A stretch of 64,000 bases of DNA from DATHZQ01 sp965216945 (GCA_965216945.1 CBDCGU010000003.1:1364001-1428000), one strand, 5' to 3'; numbered from the stretch's first letter, positions 1 to 8,843 are shown. Made by a program: numbers and translations. The notes: generated by a model not told the origin, from the letters alone.

Positions 1-1732
1 TCTCGCACAGGTGGTCGCACACCCGGCCCAGGATCGCCGGCAGCGGATTGTCCTCCCGAGTCAGCCGCACCGCCTCCAGGAAGTTGCCGTCGCGCACGGC
101 ATTCATGTACTGGGGCACCTTCTGATCGACCGGGCACTCGTCGAGACACGGCGCCTCGATGCAGTCGAAGTAGTGCAATTCCCGCGGTGTCTTCGATCGA
201 TCCATGCGGAACGAGTGCTTGCGGTAGCGCCACTCGTCACGAACCTGCTCCGCATACTGGCGCAGATTGACCCGCGACAGCACCTTGATGGTCAGCGCGG
301 TGAGCGCCGCCGTGCGCTCCTCGTCGAGGCCTTGCCCGGCGGCCCATTCCGCCACCACGTCGACGATGGCGCCGTCCCCTGAGTAGCCGGTCAACGACGC
401 CTGCAGATCGGCACACTGCTCCGTCGTCAAGTCGAGCCCGCTATCGGTCAGTGCTGCGTACCGCAACAGCGGGGTGAACTCGATGATCTCGTCCTGGCGC
501 AGCGCCGTCTTGGCGATGAAGTCCGATGTGTCGAGGGCGCCGACATCGTCGTACGCCTCGTCGACCTTCTCCATGTACTGCAGCATCCGCAGGTATCCGC
601 CGGACTTGAGCAGATCCGAGCAGACGGTGATGGTCCGCATGCCCGAGCGCAGCAGGTCCGCGACGTTGAAGCAGTCGGCGCCTCCGGCGAAAGACAGCAT
701 GAGGTCGCCGCGGAACTCCTCTGAGATCATCGATGCGAGGTTGGTCGTGACGGCGTGAAGCGCCCGTCCCGAGAGGTACATCATCTCGTCCTCGTCGAAG
801 ATGGTGCGCCAGTTGTTCACCTCGAGCGTGTTGGTGAGCTTCAGCCCGAACGTGAGGTCCCTCGCTGCCGCCACTCGCCGCAGGTTGTGAAACATCGGGA
901 CGGCGTCGACGTACATCAGGTCGTGCCCGAACGCCTCATCCGGGATCGGGATGTCGTCGAACTCGAGGGAATCGTTCACGATGGCGCGCACCCTGTCGGC
1001 GCCGAGCAGCGTCGGGTTGCACTTCACCGAGGTGTGCAACCCTCGCTCTTCCAAGAGGTACAGCGAGATCCTCTCGATCTCGTCCGGGGGGCAGCCGTGC
1101 ATCGTCGACAACGTGATGGTGTCGGACAGCTGCGCCGGGATGTCGATGTCGCGCACCGCGGGGTACCGCTCCGCCACGATGTCGATGTAGGCGGGCAGGT
1201 ACTCGGACGCATCGGCCATCGCATCGAAATACCACTGCACGTTGGGCTGCAACATCCCTTCGAGGTTGTAGCCGACGCTCATGTTGAAGATCATCCCGGG
1301 CCGCTCGCCGTACCAGCCGAACTTGTGGTGCAGTGCGTGAATCAGCACCCAGGAGCGCAAGTACTCGTCGAACGACTCGTACACCTTCAGCTCTTGGGAC
1401 CATTCGACGTTGTAGCCCTCGTCCTCCACGTCGATGCAAGGCTTCGAGATCTCGAGCTCGTCCAGGGTCTGGATCGTCTTCAGCTCGAGAAGGCGGGCGC
1501 CTACCAACCAGGACACGATGATGTTCTGCGCCATCTGCGTGTGGGGCCCGGCGGCAACACCGAATGGTGTGTCGAGCTCGACACCGTATTTGGTGAGCCG
1601 GTAGCGGTGATCGGGACTGGGCACGAAGAACGCCGAGCGCGGCACGTTGAACAGTGAGTCCTTCTCCTCCAGCTCGGTGAACACCCAGTCCGTGAGCTGC
1701 TCCATCGAGATGGGGTGGAAACGGTCACTCAT
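1..1732 (-). CDS. ygfK: YgfK-type iron-sulfur oxidoreductase (partial, runs off left edge)
   Basis: Only the first roughly 577 codons are visible; the stop lies outside the window. The N-terminal part is a dihydroorotate-dehydrogenase-like TIM-barrel region with the motif AAGPHTQMAQN near residue 60, shared with the paralogue at 51418-53199. Near residue 525 is CxxxCxxxCPV and near residue 570 GRVCxxxCE, the iron-sulfur motif that opens GltD/DPYD-type flavin domains, so the missing C-terminus should hold FAD/NAD(P)H domains. In E. coli ygfK neighbours ssnA and the xdhD hydroxylase, as here, and is annotated as a putative selenate reductase subunit; its true substrate is unsettled. ATG 1732 is chosen because AAGGAGG sits four bases ahead of it. 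The likely role is electron transfer for the neighbouring molybdenum hydroxylases (inference). Confidence 0.85.
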   Translation of the reverse strand, partial: MSDRFHPISMEQLTDWVFTELEEKDSLFNVPRSAFFVPSPDHRYRLTKYGVELDTPFGVAAGPHTQMAQNIIVSWLVGARLLELKTIQTLDELEISKPCIDVEDEGYNVEWSQELKVYESFDEYLRSWVLIHALHHKFGWYGERPGMIFNMSVGYNLEGMLQPNVQWYFDAMADASEYLPAYIDIVAERYPAVRDIDIPAQLSDTITLSTMHGCPPDEIERISLYLLEERGLHTSVKCNPTLLGADRVRAIVNDSLEFDDIPIPDEAFGHDLMYVDAVPMFHNLRRVAAARDLTFGLKLTNTLEVNNWRTIFDEDEMMYLSGRALHAVTTNLASMISEEFRGDLMLSFAGGADCFNVADLLRSGMRTITVCSDLLKSGGYLRMLQYMEKVDEAYDDVGALDTSDFIAKTALRQDEIIEFTPLLRYAALTDSGLDLTTEQCADLQASLTGYSGDGAIVDVVAEWAAGQGLDEERTAALTALTIKVLSRVNLRQYAEQVRDEWRYRKHSFRMDRSKTPRELHYFDCIEAPCLDECPVDQKVPQYMNAVRDGNFLEAVRLTREDNPLPAILGRVCDHLCE

Positions 1733-1939
1733 GCAGCCTCCTTCCGACCGACAACCTTCGGTTGCGATCGAGCGCTCGCCTCAGCGCCAAGAGGGGCCGA
1801 GGCTCGTAGCCGTGCGCCCTCTCGGGCGCGCTCCTTCCAGGTCGGATCGGCGGAGCCCACCCGGCCTCGCCGCCGGGGCCGGGGCAAGGCCGGCTCCCTC
1901 GGGCACCCCCGTCACTCCCGAGGTCATCCACGGGGCTCG

Positions 1940-2962
1940 TCACAATCGGGCATGGAGACGCTTCGCCTGCTCTCTTGCTTTGGACCTGACCTCGTCGGCG
2001 TCGACCTTGGTCGGTTTACCGTCGGTGAACACGACCTCGCCGCCGACCTTGATCTCCAAGGGACGGATGCCCGGTGTGAAAGCGATGTGCCACGGATCCA
2101 TCGGGTCGTACGACCAGGTGACTTCGTCGTTCCGTGCCTCGGGCACGATGTCCCATCCGGTCTCGAGCCACTCCCACGCCGGATCCGGCCCAACGGTGAC
2201 GTCCACCGAGCGCTGCATCACGTAGGCGAGCCGGAAGGACTCGAGCACGTTGCCGCCGATGCCGTCGGTACCGAGAGCCACGGGGTTGGTGAACCGCTCC
2301 GGGTCGGCGTAGCCGACGGCGTTGTTGAGGTTCGACATGGGATTGTGCAGGATCGTGCCCTCGAGGGTGTGGTCCGTGGGCAGGTGCACACAGTGGCTGA
2401 GCAGCCAGTCATCCCGGGTCAGCCCCTCCAGCCGCTGTGGAGCGTCGATGTCACCGACGCCTTCGCAGACGTGGATGTGCACACCGACACCGAGATCCGC
2501 GGCGAGCCCGGCAGCCGCCTCCAAGGACTCGTCCGTGCACGTGAACGCGGCGTGGATGCCGACCATGCCGGGACCGCCCGCCTTGATGAACCGCTCGTTC
2601 TCCTCCAGGCCACGGCGCGCCCCGTCGGCGCCGTGGCGATCGGTGATGCCGTAGGCCACGAGCAGCCGCACGCCGACCTCGGCGCATGCCTCGGCGATGA
2701 CATCGAGGCTGCCTTCGATGGCGTTGGGCGACTCGTGATGGTCGACGATGGCCGTCGTGCCGTTCTCCAGCGACTCGAGCGCACCGAGCATCGCCGACCA
2801 GCGGATCATCTCCAGATCGAGGGCCGTGTCGAGACGCCACCACACCTGCTCCAGGATCTCCTGGAAGTTGGTCGCGACCTTGGGTGGAGCCGGCATGCCA
2901 CGAGCGAGGGCCGAGTAGAGGTGGTGGTGGGCACAGACGAGCCCGGGGGTGACTGCCGACAT
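1940..2962 (-). CDS. ssnA: SsnA-like amidohydrolase, lacking the N-terminal strand region
   Basis: This 340-residue metal-dependent hydrolase belongs to the cytosine deaminase/chlorohydrolase-like amidohydrolases and most resembles SsnA. The metal motif CAHHHLYSALARG begins at about residue 10. Further expected ligand regions follow: HIHVCEG, LSHCVHL and GTDGIGGN. SsnA proteins are usually near 440 residues, with about 60 residues of beta-sandwich ahead of the HxH motif. Here that part is absent, although the matching C-terminal strands (IRPLEIKVGGEVVF) remain. The start is firm: GAAGGAG lies just upstream of ATG 2962 and an in-frame TAG stop lies two codons before it. It sits between ygfK and a selenium-type hydroxylase gene, as in E. 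coli. It probably deaminates or hydrolyses a purine-like intermediate (inference from family and context). Confidence 0.85.
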   Translation of the reverse strand: MSAVTPGLVCAHHHLYSALARGMPAPPKVATNFQEILEQVWWRLDTALDLEMIRWSAMLGALESLENGTTAIVDHHESPNAIEGSLDVIAEACAEVGVRLLVAYGITDRHGADGARRGLEENERFIKAGGPGMVGIHAAFTCTDESLEAAAGLAADLGVGVHIHVCEGVGDIDAPQRLEGLTRDDWLLSHCVHLPTDHTLEGTILHNPMSNLNNAVGYADPERFTNPVALGTDGIGGNVLESFRLAYVMQRSVDVTVGPDPAWEWLETGWDIVPEARNDEVTWSYDPMDPWHIAFTPGIRPLEIKVGGEVVFTDGKPTKVDADEVRSKAREQAKRLHARL

Positions 2963-3032
2963 CGACTACTCCTTCATCTCCTCGCCCAACGCTACGGGAT
3001 CGCGGCATGCGCCGGCAGGGTCGGGTGGCACC

Positions 3033-5618
3033 TCACGCATCCACCGGCTGGTGGACCCGCATGGGGAGCCGCGTCCGACGCATGCCATCGACCTCGTAGA
3101 ACGCCGCGGCAACGGCGCCCGCGGTGGGCACCAGGCCGATCTCGCCGACTCCTTTGACTCCGTATGGCGCACCGGGCTGGGGCGCTTCGACCAGCTCCAC
3201 CTCGATGTCCGGGATGTCCTTCGCCCGCAGGATGCCGAGGCTCCGCAACGTCATGTTCGTGGGCATGGCCTGCTCGTCGGTGGGGAAATCCTCGGTGAGG
3301 GCATAACCGAGGCCCATGTGGACCGCTCCTTCGATCTGACCTTCACACAACGTCGGGTTGATCGCCCGGCCGACATCGTGAACGGCAACGACCTTCTCGA
3401 TCGCTCCGCTCTCCTTGTCGGCGATGACCAGCTGGGCGGCATAGCCGAATGCCGAGTGGATGATCGGATTCTCCAGGCCCTCCTCGAGCGAGTTCGTCCA
3501 GTCGACGCGGTACTCGCCCACGTAGTCGACGTTGGGCTGCCGGCCGCCCTCGATGGCGACACGGCAGGCGTCCTTCACGGAGCCGGCACCCATGAGCGTG
3601 CCGCGTGAACCGGTGGTTTGACCGGCGCCGAGGTCGCGGCTGGTGTCGACCACCACCCGGACCTTCTCCGGCGCAACCCCCAACTCCTCGACCGCCACCT
3701 GGAGCGCCACGGTGTGGACACCCTGGCCCATCTCCGTCCAGCAGTGCCGCACCTCGACGCCGCCGTCGTCGTCGAAGCGCACGACCGCCCTTGCGATCTC
3801 GAGGAACCCGTTGCCCAGACCCGAGTTCTTCAGCGCCAGCCCGAGTCCGATGGCCTTGCCTGCTTGCCGTGCCTCGTCGTAGGCGGGCTTGATCGCATCG
3901 AGACACTGGCGAGCACCCAGACAGCCGTCATCCATGATCTGACCCGGCCCCCACACGTCGCCCGGCTTCACCACGTTGCGGCTGCGGATCTCCCACCCGC
4001 TGATCCCGGCCATCTCGGCGAGCCGGTCGAGCATTCCCTCTGTGGCGAACTGCGCCTGGTTGGCGCCAAAGCCGCGAAACGCCCCACACACCGGATTGTT
4101 GGTGCGAACCGCCACAGCCTCCACGTCGACATTGGGGATCTCATATGGCCCGCTGGCGTGGCCTGCGGCTCGTTCCAGCACCTTCATCCCGACGGAGGCA
4201 TACGGGCCGCTGTCACCGATCATGCGCGCCCTGTAGGCAACCAGCTTGCCGGTCTCGTCACATCCTGCGGTCGCCTCGATGCGGATCGGATGCCGTTTGG
4301 CGTGCATCAACAGCGACTGGGGCCGGGTGAGCGTGCACTTGACCGGGCGGCCCAGCAGATGTGCCGCCAGAGCGGTGTGCGCCTGGTTCGACATGTCCTC
4401 CTTGCCCCCGAACGCGCCACCGTTGGAAACCAGCTCCACCGTCACGCGGTCCTTGTCGATGGCGAGCATGTCGGCGATCTGATCGCGATCGTCCCACACT
4501 CCCTGACCACCCGAGTACACCATGAGGGTGCCCCCGTCGCCCGGCACGGCGAGCGTCGACTCGGGTTCGAGGAACGCATGCTCCACCCGTTGGGTGTAGA
4601 AGGTCTCACTCACGGTGAAGGCCGCCCCGGCCAGCGCCGCATCCACATCGCCGCGGTGGTAGACGGACCGGGACAGCACGTTGCCTTCGAGCCCCCACAC
4701 CGCGTCCTCGTCGCTGGCGAGCGCGGCATCGGGGTCGGCGTACACCTTCAGCTCGTGATACTCGATGCCGATCGCATCTGCGGCGTCCCGCGCCGTCTGC
4801 ACGTCCTCGGCCACCACCACCGCCATCACATCGCCGAGGTAGGAGGTGCGCTGCCCCTCGGCGATCATGATCGGCCAGTCCTTGTGGATGATGCCGACGC
4901 GTTGCACGCCGGGAATGTCGGCGGCGGTGTACACGGCGATGACGCCGTCCATGGCCAGCGCCGGGGAGGGGTCGATCCGGACCACGTCGGCGCGGGCGTG
5001 GTCGGCCAACCGCAGCGCGGCGTGCAGCATTCCCGGAACACGCATGTCGTCGATGTAGCCGCGGTCACCGAGGGCGAGCTCCTCGGCCTCATACTTCTTG
5101 CCGCGGTCACCGATGGCGGTGGGGAGCCGGGGGAGATCGATGACGACCTCGTCGCGCAGCATCTCGATGGCTGCGAAGATCTTGGTGTAGCCCGTACAGC
5201 GGCAGAGGTGCCCGCCCAGCCGCCCGGCCGCGGTGGCGCGAGTGAGGTCTTTGCCCTTCTGGTCGAGCAGCGCCTTGGTGCGCACCAGGATCCCCGGGGT
5301 GCAGAAGCCGCATTGCAAAGCGCCGGTTGCGGCGAATGCACCGGCGAGCCGCTGCCGCTCGGCGGAGTCGAAGCCCTCGAGGGTCGTGACCTCCTTGCCT
5401 TCCGCTTTCTCCAGCGACACGAGGCAGCTCTGGATCGGCTTGCCCGCCAGCAAAACCGTGCAGGCGCCACACTGGCCGGATGGTGAGCAACCGTCCTTCG
5501 GCGACGTGACATCCAGCTCCTCGCGCAGCGCGGCAAGCAAGTGGGGATGGTTGGAGCGGACGGTGGCCGGTGCGCCGTTGACCGTGAATTGCGTCGTGCC
5601 GGTGGGTGTCAACGTCAT
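3033..5618 (-). CDS. Selenium-dependent xanthine dehydrogenase-type hydroxylase, fused [2Fe-2S] and molybdenum domains
   Basis: An 861-residue fusion. Residues 1-150 are a CoxS/XdhC-type ferredoxin pair with all eight cluster cysteines present (C44, C50, C53, C65 and C103, C106, C139, C141). The rest is a CoxL/XdhA-like molybdopterin-binding domain with GGAFGGKED, CGAFRGFGANQ, and the catalytic glutamate in GVKGVGEIG at about residue 826. Length and domain order match the family annotated as selenium-dependent xanthine dehydrogenase. The enzyme hydroxylates a purine or related N-heterocycle in the cytoplasm. FAD is not encoded in it, so the partner is probably the FAD subunit at 7496 or at 48967. 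It lies 70 bases upstream of ssnA in the same direction. Selenium dependence is inferred from family, from ssnA and ygfK beside it, and from yqeB/yqeC at 44 kb. Confidence 0.85.
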   Translation of the reverse strand: MTLTPTGTTQFTVNGAPATVRSNHPHLLAALREELDVTSPKDGCSPSGQCGACTVLLAGKPIQSCLVSLEKAEGKEVTTLEGFDSAERQRLAGAFAATGALQCGFCTPGILVRTKALLDQKGKDLTRATAAGRLGGHLCRCTGYTKIFAAIEMLRDEVVIDLPRLPTAIGDRGKKYEAEELALGDRGYIDDMRVPGMLHAALRLADHARADVVRIDPSPALAMDGVIAVYTAADIPGVQRVGIIHKDWPIMIAEGQRTSYLGDVMAVVVAEDVQTARDAADAIGIEYHELKVYADPDAALASDEDAVWGLEGNVLSRSVYHRGDVDAALAGAAFTVSETFYTQRVEHAFLEPESTLAVPGDGGTLMVYSGGQGVWDDRDQIADMLAIDKDRVTVELVSNGGAFGGKEDMSNQAHTALAAHLLGRPVKCTLTRPQSLLMHAKRHPIRIEATAGCDETGKLVAYRARMIGDSGPYASVGMKVLERAAGHASGPYEIPNVDVEAVAVRTNNPVCGAFRGFGANQAQFATEGMLDRLAEMAGISGWEIRSRNVVKPGDVWGPGQIMDDGCLGARQCLDAIKPAYDEARQAGKAIGLGLALKNSGLGNGFLEIARAVVRFDDDGGVEVRHCWTEMGQGVHTVALQVAVEELGVAPEKVRVVVDTSRDLGAGQTTGSRGTLMGAGSVKDACRVAIEGGRQPNVDYVGEYRVDWTNSLEEGLENPIIHSAFGYAAQLVIADKESGAIEKVVAVHDVGRAINPTLCEGQIEGAVHMGLGYALTEDFPTDEQAMPTNMTLRSLGILRAKDIPDIEVELVEAPQPGAPYGVKGVGEIGLVPTAGAVAAAFYEVDGMRRTRLPMRVHQPVDA

Positions 5619-5689
5619 CTGCGACCTCTCTCGTTGGTCGATCAGCGATCATGCGCTCGCTCCTGCCACTCTGCCACGAACGGTGCCGC

Positions 5690-5704
5690 TTAACAATCTG
5701 TCAA
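5690..5704. promoter_or_regulatory. Possible -35 element or operator between divergent genes
   Basis: TTAACA-ATC-TGTCAA is a 5-of-6 palindrome. Read on the minus strand it gives a consensus -35 TTGACA about 85 bases upstream of the hydroxylase start at 5618, but no good -10 is seen at 17 bases. The rest of the 5619-5864 gap shows nothing clear. Confidence 0.25.
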
Positions 5705-5864
5705 AGGCGTGTGATGACCTAGCGGAGAGCGGTCCGGGCCGAGGGCACGCACGCAATGCGGGGGTGCCGGGATCTCCGCCAATGGACCGGCATGCAGTCC
5801 TGGTCCACCGGCCGCTCCGGCGACGTGCGATCCGATACCATCGATCTCGGGCGACGGGAGGGCG

Positions 5865-6101
5865 ATGCGAGCACAAGCCGAGTTCACGGTGGAGCCGTTC
5901 GTCGACGGCAATCCGGGCGCGCACGTGCGTGCCGCCATCGATGCGGTCCGCCGTACCGGGCTGGAACCCGAGGTGGGCCCGTTCGCCACGACCGTGACCG
6001 GCGAGGCCGCCCTGGTCACCGAGGCGGTCGCCGCGATGCTGGCGGCGGCCAGTGAGGCCGGGGCCAGCCGGGTCGCCCTCCAGGTCGACTTCGTCGACTG
6101 A
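5865..6101 (+). CDS. MTH1187/YkoF-like thiamine-binding-fold protein
   Basis: This 78-residue protein has the small ferredoxin-like alpha/beta fold of the thiamine-binding (MTH1187/YkoF) family: an N-terminal strand (AEFTVEPFVDGNPGAHVRAA), a helix with RRTGLEPEVGPFATTVTGE, then a long helix and the closing strand SRVALQVDFVD. Family members bind thiamine or hydroxymethylpyrimidine, or are of unknown ligand; many act as small sensors or carriers. Length is slightly short for the family (90-100). The stop at 6099-6101 lies one base before the ATG of the next gene, so the two are probably translated together. It diverges from the hydroxylase gene at 5618. The ligand here is not shown by the sequence. 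Confidence 0.7.
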   Translation: MRAQAEFTVEPFVDGNPGAHVRAAIDAVRRTGLEPEVGPFATTVTGEAALVTEAVAAMLAAASEAGASRVALQVDFVD

Positions 6102-6102
6102 C

Positions 6103-6471
6103 ATGCCCTCCGCCGACGCACACCCCGTGTTCGTGGCCATCCAGCCGCTTCTCGACATCGTCGGTGGCGAGGTCATCCCGCGGCAACAGATCGATGCAGG
6201 CGATGTCCCGATCTTCTGGGAAGGCGACGTCGTGGGAGCAGTGCGGCTCGGCTCGTTGAGCGACGCTCTGGACCGCATGGTGAGCCACATCGAATCCGAG
6301 CTCGGGGCGCCGCTCGCCTCGCTCGGTCGCACCGAGAAGCAGGACGCCATCCGGATGCTCGACGAGCAGGGGGCTTTCCTGCTGCGCAAGTCGATCGACG
6401 ACATCGCCGATCGCATGAAGGTGAGCCGCATCACGGTGTACAACTACCTGACCCACGTCCGCGATGGTTGA
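6103..6471 (+). CDS. Small HTH transcriptional regulator (DauR/YheO-type C-terminal HTH)
   Basis: This 122-residue protein has an actinobacterial N-terminal domain (HPVFVAIQPLLDIVGGEVIP...GDVPIFWEGDVVGAVRL) followed by a C-terminal helix-turn-helix of the YheO/DauR type (AIRMLDEQGAFLLRKSIDD, IADRMKVSRITVYNYL). The ATG at 6103 is preferred over an upstream in-frame start at 6052 because 6052 would lie inside the preceding gene and the conserved region begins at MPSADAHPVF. The gene begins one base after the stop of the thiamine-binding-fold gene. That suggests a small ligand-binding protein paired with a regulator, possibly controlling the EamA transporter that follows 69 bases later (inference). 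Confidence 0.75.
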   Translation: MPSADAHPVFVAIQPLLDIVGGEVIPRQQIDAGDVPIFWEGDVVGAVRLGSLSDALDRMVSHIESELGAPLASLGRTEKQDAIRMLDEQGAFLLRKSIDDIADRMKVSRITVYNYLTHVRDG

Positions 6472-6540
6472 CATCGAGCACTGCACCGGCCGGCGAAGGA
6501 CTCGACACAGCGTGCATCGTCGATTCGCACGGCAGGTCTG

Positions 6541-7428
6541 ATGGGCATCGTCCTCGGGCTCATCGCGGCTCTCTGTTTCGGCGCCGCCTCGCTCCTCGCT
6601 CGTGTGGGAATGCGCTCCAGCCCGCGGGACGACGGGCTCTACATCACGATCGTCGTGAACGTCGTGCTCCTCGGAGCCATCGCAATCTTCGTCACCAAGC
6701 CCCCATGGGACACCCGCGGCGTCGTCGCCCTCGCCGCGGCCGGTCTGGTCGGCGTCGTCGCCGGTCGATACGCCAACTTCAGGGCCATCCGGTATGTCGG
6801 GGCGACACGCACGAGCTTGTTTCTCACCGCGGCACCCCTCGTCACCGCTGCCGGTGGGTGGATCTCCCTCGACGAGACGCCCGGCGTCGTAGATGCGATC
6901 GGTGGTTTGCTCGTGCTGTCGAGCCTCGCGGTTCTCGTGATCTCACGGTCCACCGCCGGGGCGGTGCCGGGCTCGGAGATCCGCGGCGGAACTGCTCTGG
7001 GCTACGTCTACGCAGTGGCGACACCGCTGCTCATCGGCCTCACGCTCGTCATCCGCAAGTGGGGGCTGCAGCGCTTCGACTCTGCCGTGCTCGGAGCATT
7101 CATCGGTGCGGCGGCGGCACTGGCGTTCTTCCTCGCTGCCGATCTCGTCTCCGGAAGGACGCGAGAGCGAGCCAGGGACAACTTCGCCGACGTGAATTGG
7201 TGGTTCCTCGCAACCGGGGCGGCCATCGGACTGGCCGTGCTGGCCCAGTTCATGGCGTTCGAGTTTGCCGCTGCGTGGATCGTCGGAGTGCTCCAGGGAA
7301 CCCAAGCGCTGTGGGTCTTGCTGCTGAGCTACCTGTTCCTGCGGGGTGAGGAACGCTTCGATCGCACCCTCGTGCTGAGCGGGCTCGGCACGACCGGCGG
7401 CATCGTCCTCATCGCGATCGGTCTGTGA
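6541..7428 (+). CDS. EamA/DMT-family transporter
   Basis: A 295-residue integral membrane protein with about ten hydrophobic segments arranged as two EamA repeats (residues roughly 1-135 and 150-295). It starts directly with MGIVLGLIAALCFGAASLLARVG, typical of drug/metabolite-family carriers. The internal symmetry and the short charged loop near residues 138-148 (RSTAGAVPGSEIRG) fit that family. The substrate cannot be read from sequence; metabolite export, or uptake of a vitamin-like molecule given the thiamine-binding-fold gene upstream, are options. It ends 67 bases before the GTG of the hydroxylase operon, with the 20-bp palindrome in that gap. Confidence 0.85.
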   Translation: MGIVLGLIAALCFGAASLLARVGMRSSPRDDGLYITIVVNVVLLGAIAIFVTKPPWDTRGVVALAAAGLVGVVAGRYANFRAIRYVGATRTSLFLTAAPLVTAAGGWISLDETPGVVDAIGGLLVLSSLAVLVISRSTAGAVPGSEIRGGTALGYVYAVATPLLIGLTLVIRKWGLQRFDSAVLGAFIGAAAALAFFLAADLVSGRTRERARDNFADVNWWFLATGAAIGLAVLAQFMAFEFAAAWIVGVLQGTQALWVLLLSYLFLRGEERFDRTLVLSGLGTTGGIVLIAIGL

Positions 7429-7449
7429 CACTCCCCGATTGCCCATGCA

Positions 7450-7469
7450 ACAGGTTACATGTAACCTGT
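7450..7469. promoter_or_regulatory. Perfect 20-bp palindrome, probable operator of the GntR/FCD regulator
   Basis: ACAGGTTACATGTAACCTGT is a perfect palindrome placed 26 bases before the likely GTG start (7496) of the first gene of the hydroxylase/ABC/UbiXD operon. GntR/FCD regulators bind inverted repeats of about this size, and one is encoded four genes down in the same operon (9895-10584). No second copy was noticed elsewhere in the window. Confidence 0.65.
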
Positions 7470-7495
7470 GGGCGGATGCGGAGCCCGGTGACCTC

Positions 7496-8389
7496 GTGAG
7501 GTACCACCGTCCGATGTCGTGGAGCGATGCGCTTGCGCTGAAGACGGAGTTTCCCGACGCCCTTCCCATCAGTGGTGGCACCGACGTCATGGTGGAGATC
7601 AACCTCCACGAGCGCCGGCCGTCCCATCTCCTCGACCTCACGGCCATACCCGCCATCACGACCTGGGAACGCCACGGCGACCGTATCCATCTGAACGCCG
7701 GGGTCACCTATGCGACCATCATCGAGGAGCTCGAGGCAGAGCTACCGGCGCTGGCGATCGCCTCCCGCACCGTGGGCTCACCGCAGATCCGGAACCGCGG
7801 CACCGTGGCAGGGAATCTGGCCTCGGCGTCCCCGGCGGGCGACGCCCATCCCCCACTCCTCGCCACCAACGCCGAGGTCGTCGCCGCATCCATGCGCGGC
7901 GAGCGCGTGATCCCGATCGATGAGTTCTTCGTCGGTGTGAAACGGTGTGCCCTCGAGCCGGACGAGCTGATCCGCCAGGTCCGTGTGCCCGTTGCGTGCG
8001 GCCCGCAACAATTCGCCAAGATCGGTACGCGCAACGCCATGGTCATCGCGGTCGTGTCGTTCGCCATCGCCCTCGATGCGGTCAACCGCCGCACCAGGAC
8101 GGGCATCGGCGCCGCAGCGCCCACGCCGATTCGAGCGCTCGATGCCGAGCACCTCCTCGAGGCCACCTTGAGCGAATCCAACCTGTGGGACGACCCGGCA
8201 CCGCTCGACGCATCCACGATCGACGAGTTCGGCGAGCTGGCCGCCCGTGCGACCTCGCCGATCGACGACGTCCGAGGAAAGGCCGATTACCGCAGGCACA
8301 GCCTGTCTGTCATCGCGTCACGCACACTGCGCTGGGTCTGGACCGAGTACACGCACGATCGGCGACGGGGGCTCTCCCATGCGAGTTGA
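7496..8389 (+). CDS. Molybdenum hydroxylase FAD-binding subunit (CoxM/XdhB/YgfM-like)
   Basis: A 297-residue flavin subunit that accepts electrons from the [2Fe-2S] centres. FAD motifs are present: ISGGTDVMVEIN near residue 25 and IRNRGTVAGNLASASPAGD at about residue 95, and the CO-dehydrogenase flavoprotein C-terminal domain follows. GTG 7496 is preferred because it places the conserved opening RYHRPMSWSDAL at the N-terminus. Reading from TTG 7439 would run through the palindrome at 7450-7469. It is the first gene of the operon and overlaps the next gene by eleven bases. Together with 8379-8843 and 10581-12941 it makes a three-subunit hydroxylase. It could also serve the fused hydroxylase at 3033-5618, which lacks its own FAD subunit. 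Confidence 0.85.
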   Translation: MRYHRPMSWSDALALKTEFPDALPISGGTDVMVEINLHERRPSHLLDLTAIPAITTWERHGDRIHLNAGVTYATIIEELEAELPALAIASRTVGSPQIRNRGTVAGNLASASPAGDAHPPLLATNAEVVAASMRGERVIPIDEFFVGVKRCALEPDELIRQVRVPVACGPQQFAKIGTRNAMVIAVVSFAIALDAVNRRTRTGIGAAAPTPIRALDAEHLLEATLSESNLWDDPAPLDASTIDEFGELAARATSPIDDVRGKADYRRHSLSVIASRTLRWVWTEYTHDRRRGLSHAS

Positions 8390-8843
8390 GCTGACCGTCA
8401 ACGGAACAGCGGTCGTTGCCGAAGGTGTGTGGCCTGGGGAGAACCTGCTGTACGTGTTGCGTGAGCGGCTCGGCTACCGCGGCTCGAAGAACGCATGCGA
8501 ACAGGGCGAATGCGGGTCGTGCTCGGTGTACCTCGACGGCGTCCTCGTGAATGCGTGCCTCGTCGCCTGCGGACAAGCCGATGGCCGCGACATCGTGACC
8601 ATCGAAGGCCTCGGCGACGACGAGCTCGACACCGTGCAGCAAGCCTTCCTCGACGAGGGTGCCGTGCAATGCGGCTTCTGCACGCCGGGACTCATCATGG
8701 CGTCGCACGACCTTCTCGAGCGGACCGCACATCCCGACGACCTCGAGATCCGTGAAGCGCTCGCCGGCAACTTGTGCCGTTGCACCGGCTACGAGCAGAT
8801 CATGGCGGCGGTGCGCACCGCCGCGGCACGGAGGTCCCCATGA
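8379..8843 (+). CDS. Molybdenum hydroxylase [2Fe-2S] subunit
   Basis: This 154-residue small iron-sulfur subunit carries two clusters. The plant-ferredoxin-type cysteines are C40, C45, C48 and C60; the C-terminal helical-domain cysteines are C98, C101, C133 and C135 (QCGFCTPG and NLCRCTGY). All eight are intact, in contrast to the degenerate domain in XdhD at 46070-48970. It passes electrons from molybdopterin to FAD. ATG 8379 overlaps the FAD-subunit stop, and the TGA at its end overlaps the next gene's ATG, so synthesis of the subunits is probably coupled. Length and motif spacing are those of the CoxS family. Confidence 0.93.
   Translation: MRVELTVNGTAVVAEGVWPGENLLYVLRERLGYRGSKNACEQGECGSCSVYLDGVLVNACLVACGQADGRDIVTIEGLGDDELDTVQQAFLDEGAVQCGFCTPGLIMASHDLLERTAHPDDLEIREALAGNLCRCTGYEQIMAAVRTAAARRSP

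Noticed and set aside
7439..7495. TTG start giving a longer FAD subunit
   Set aside because: The added residues read through the 20-bp palindrome and have no family match; GTG 7496 gives the normal CoxM-type N-terminus.
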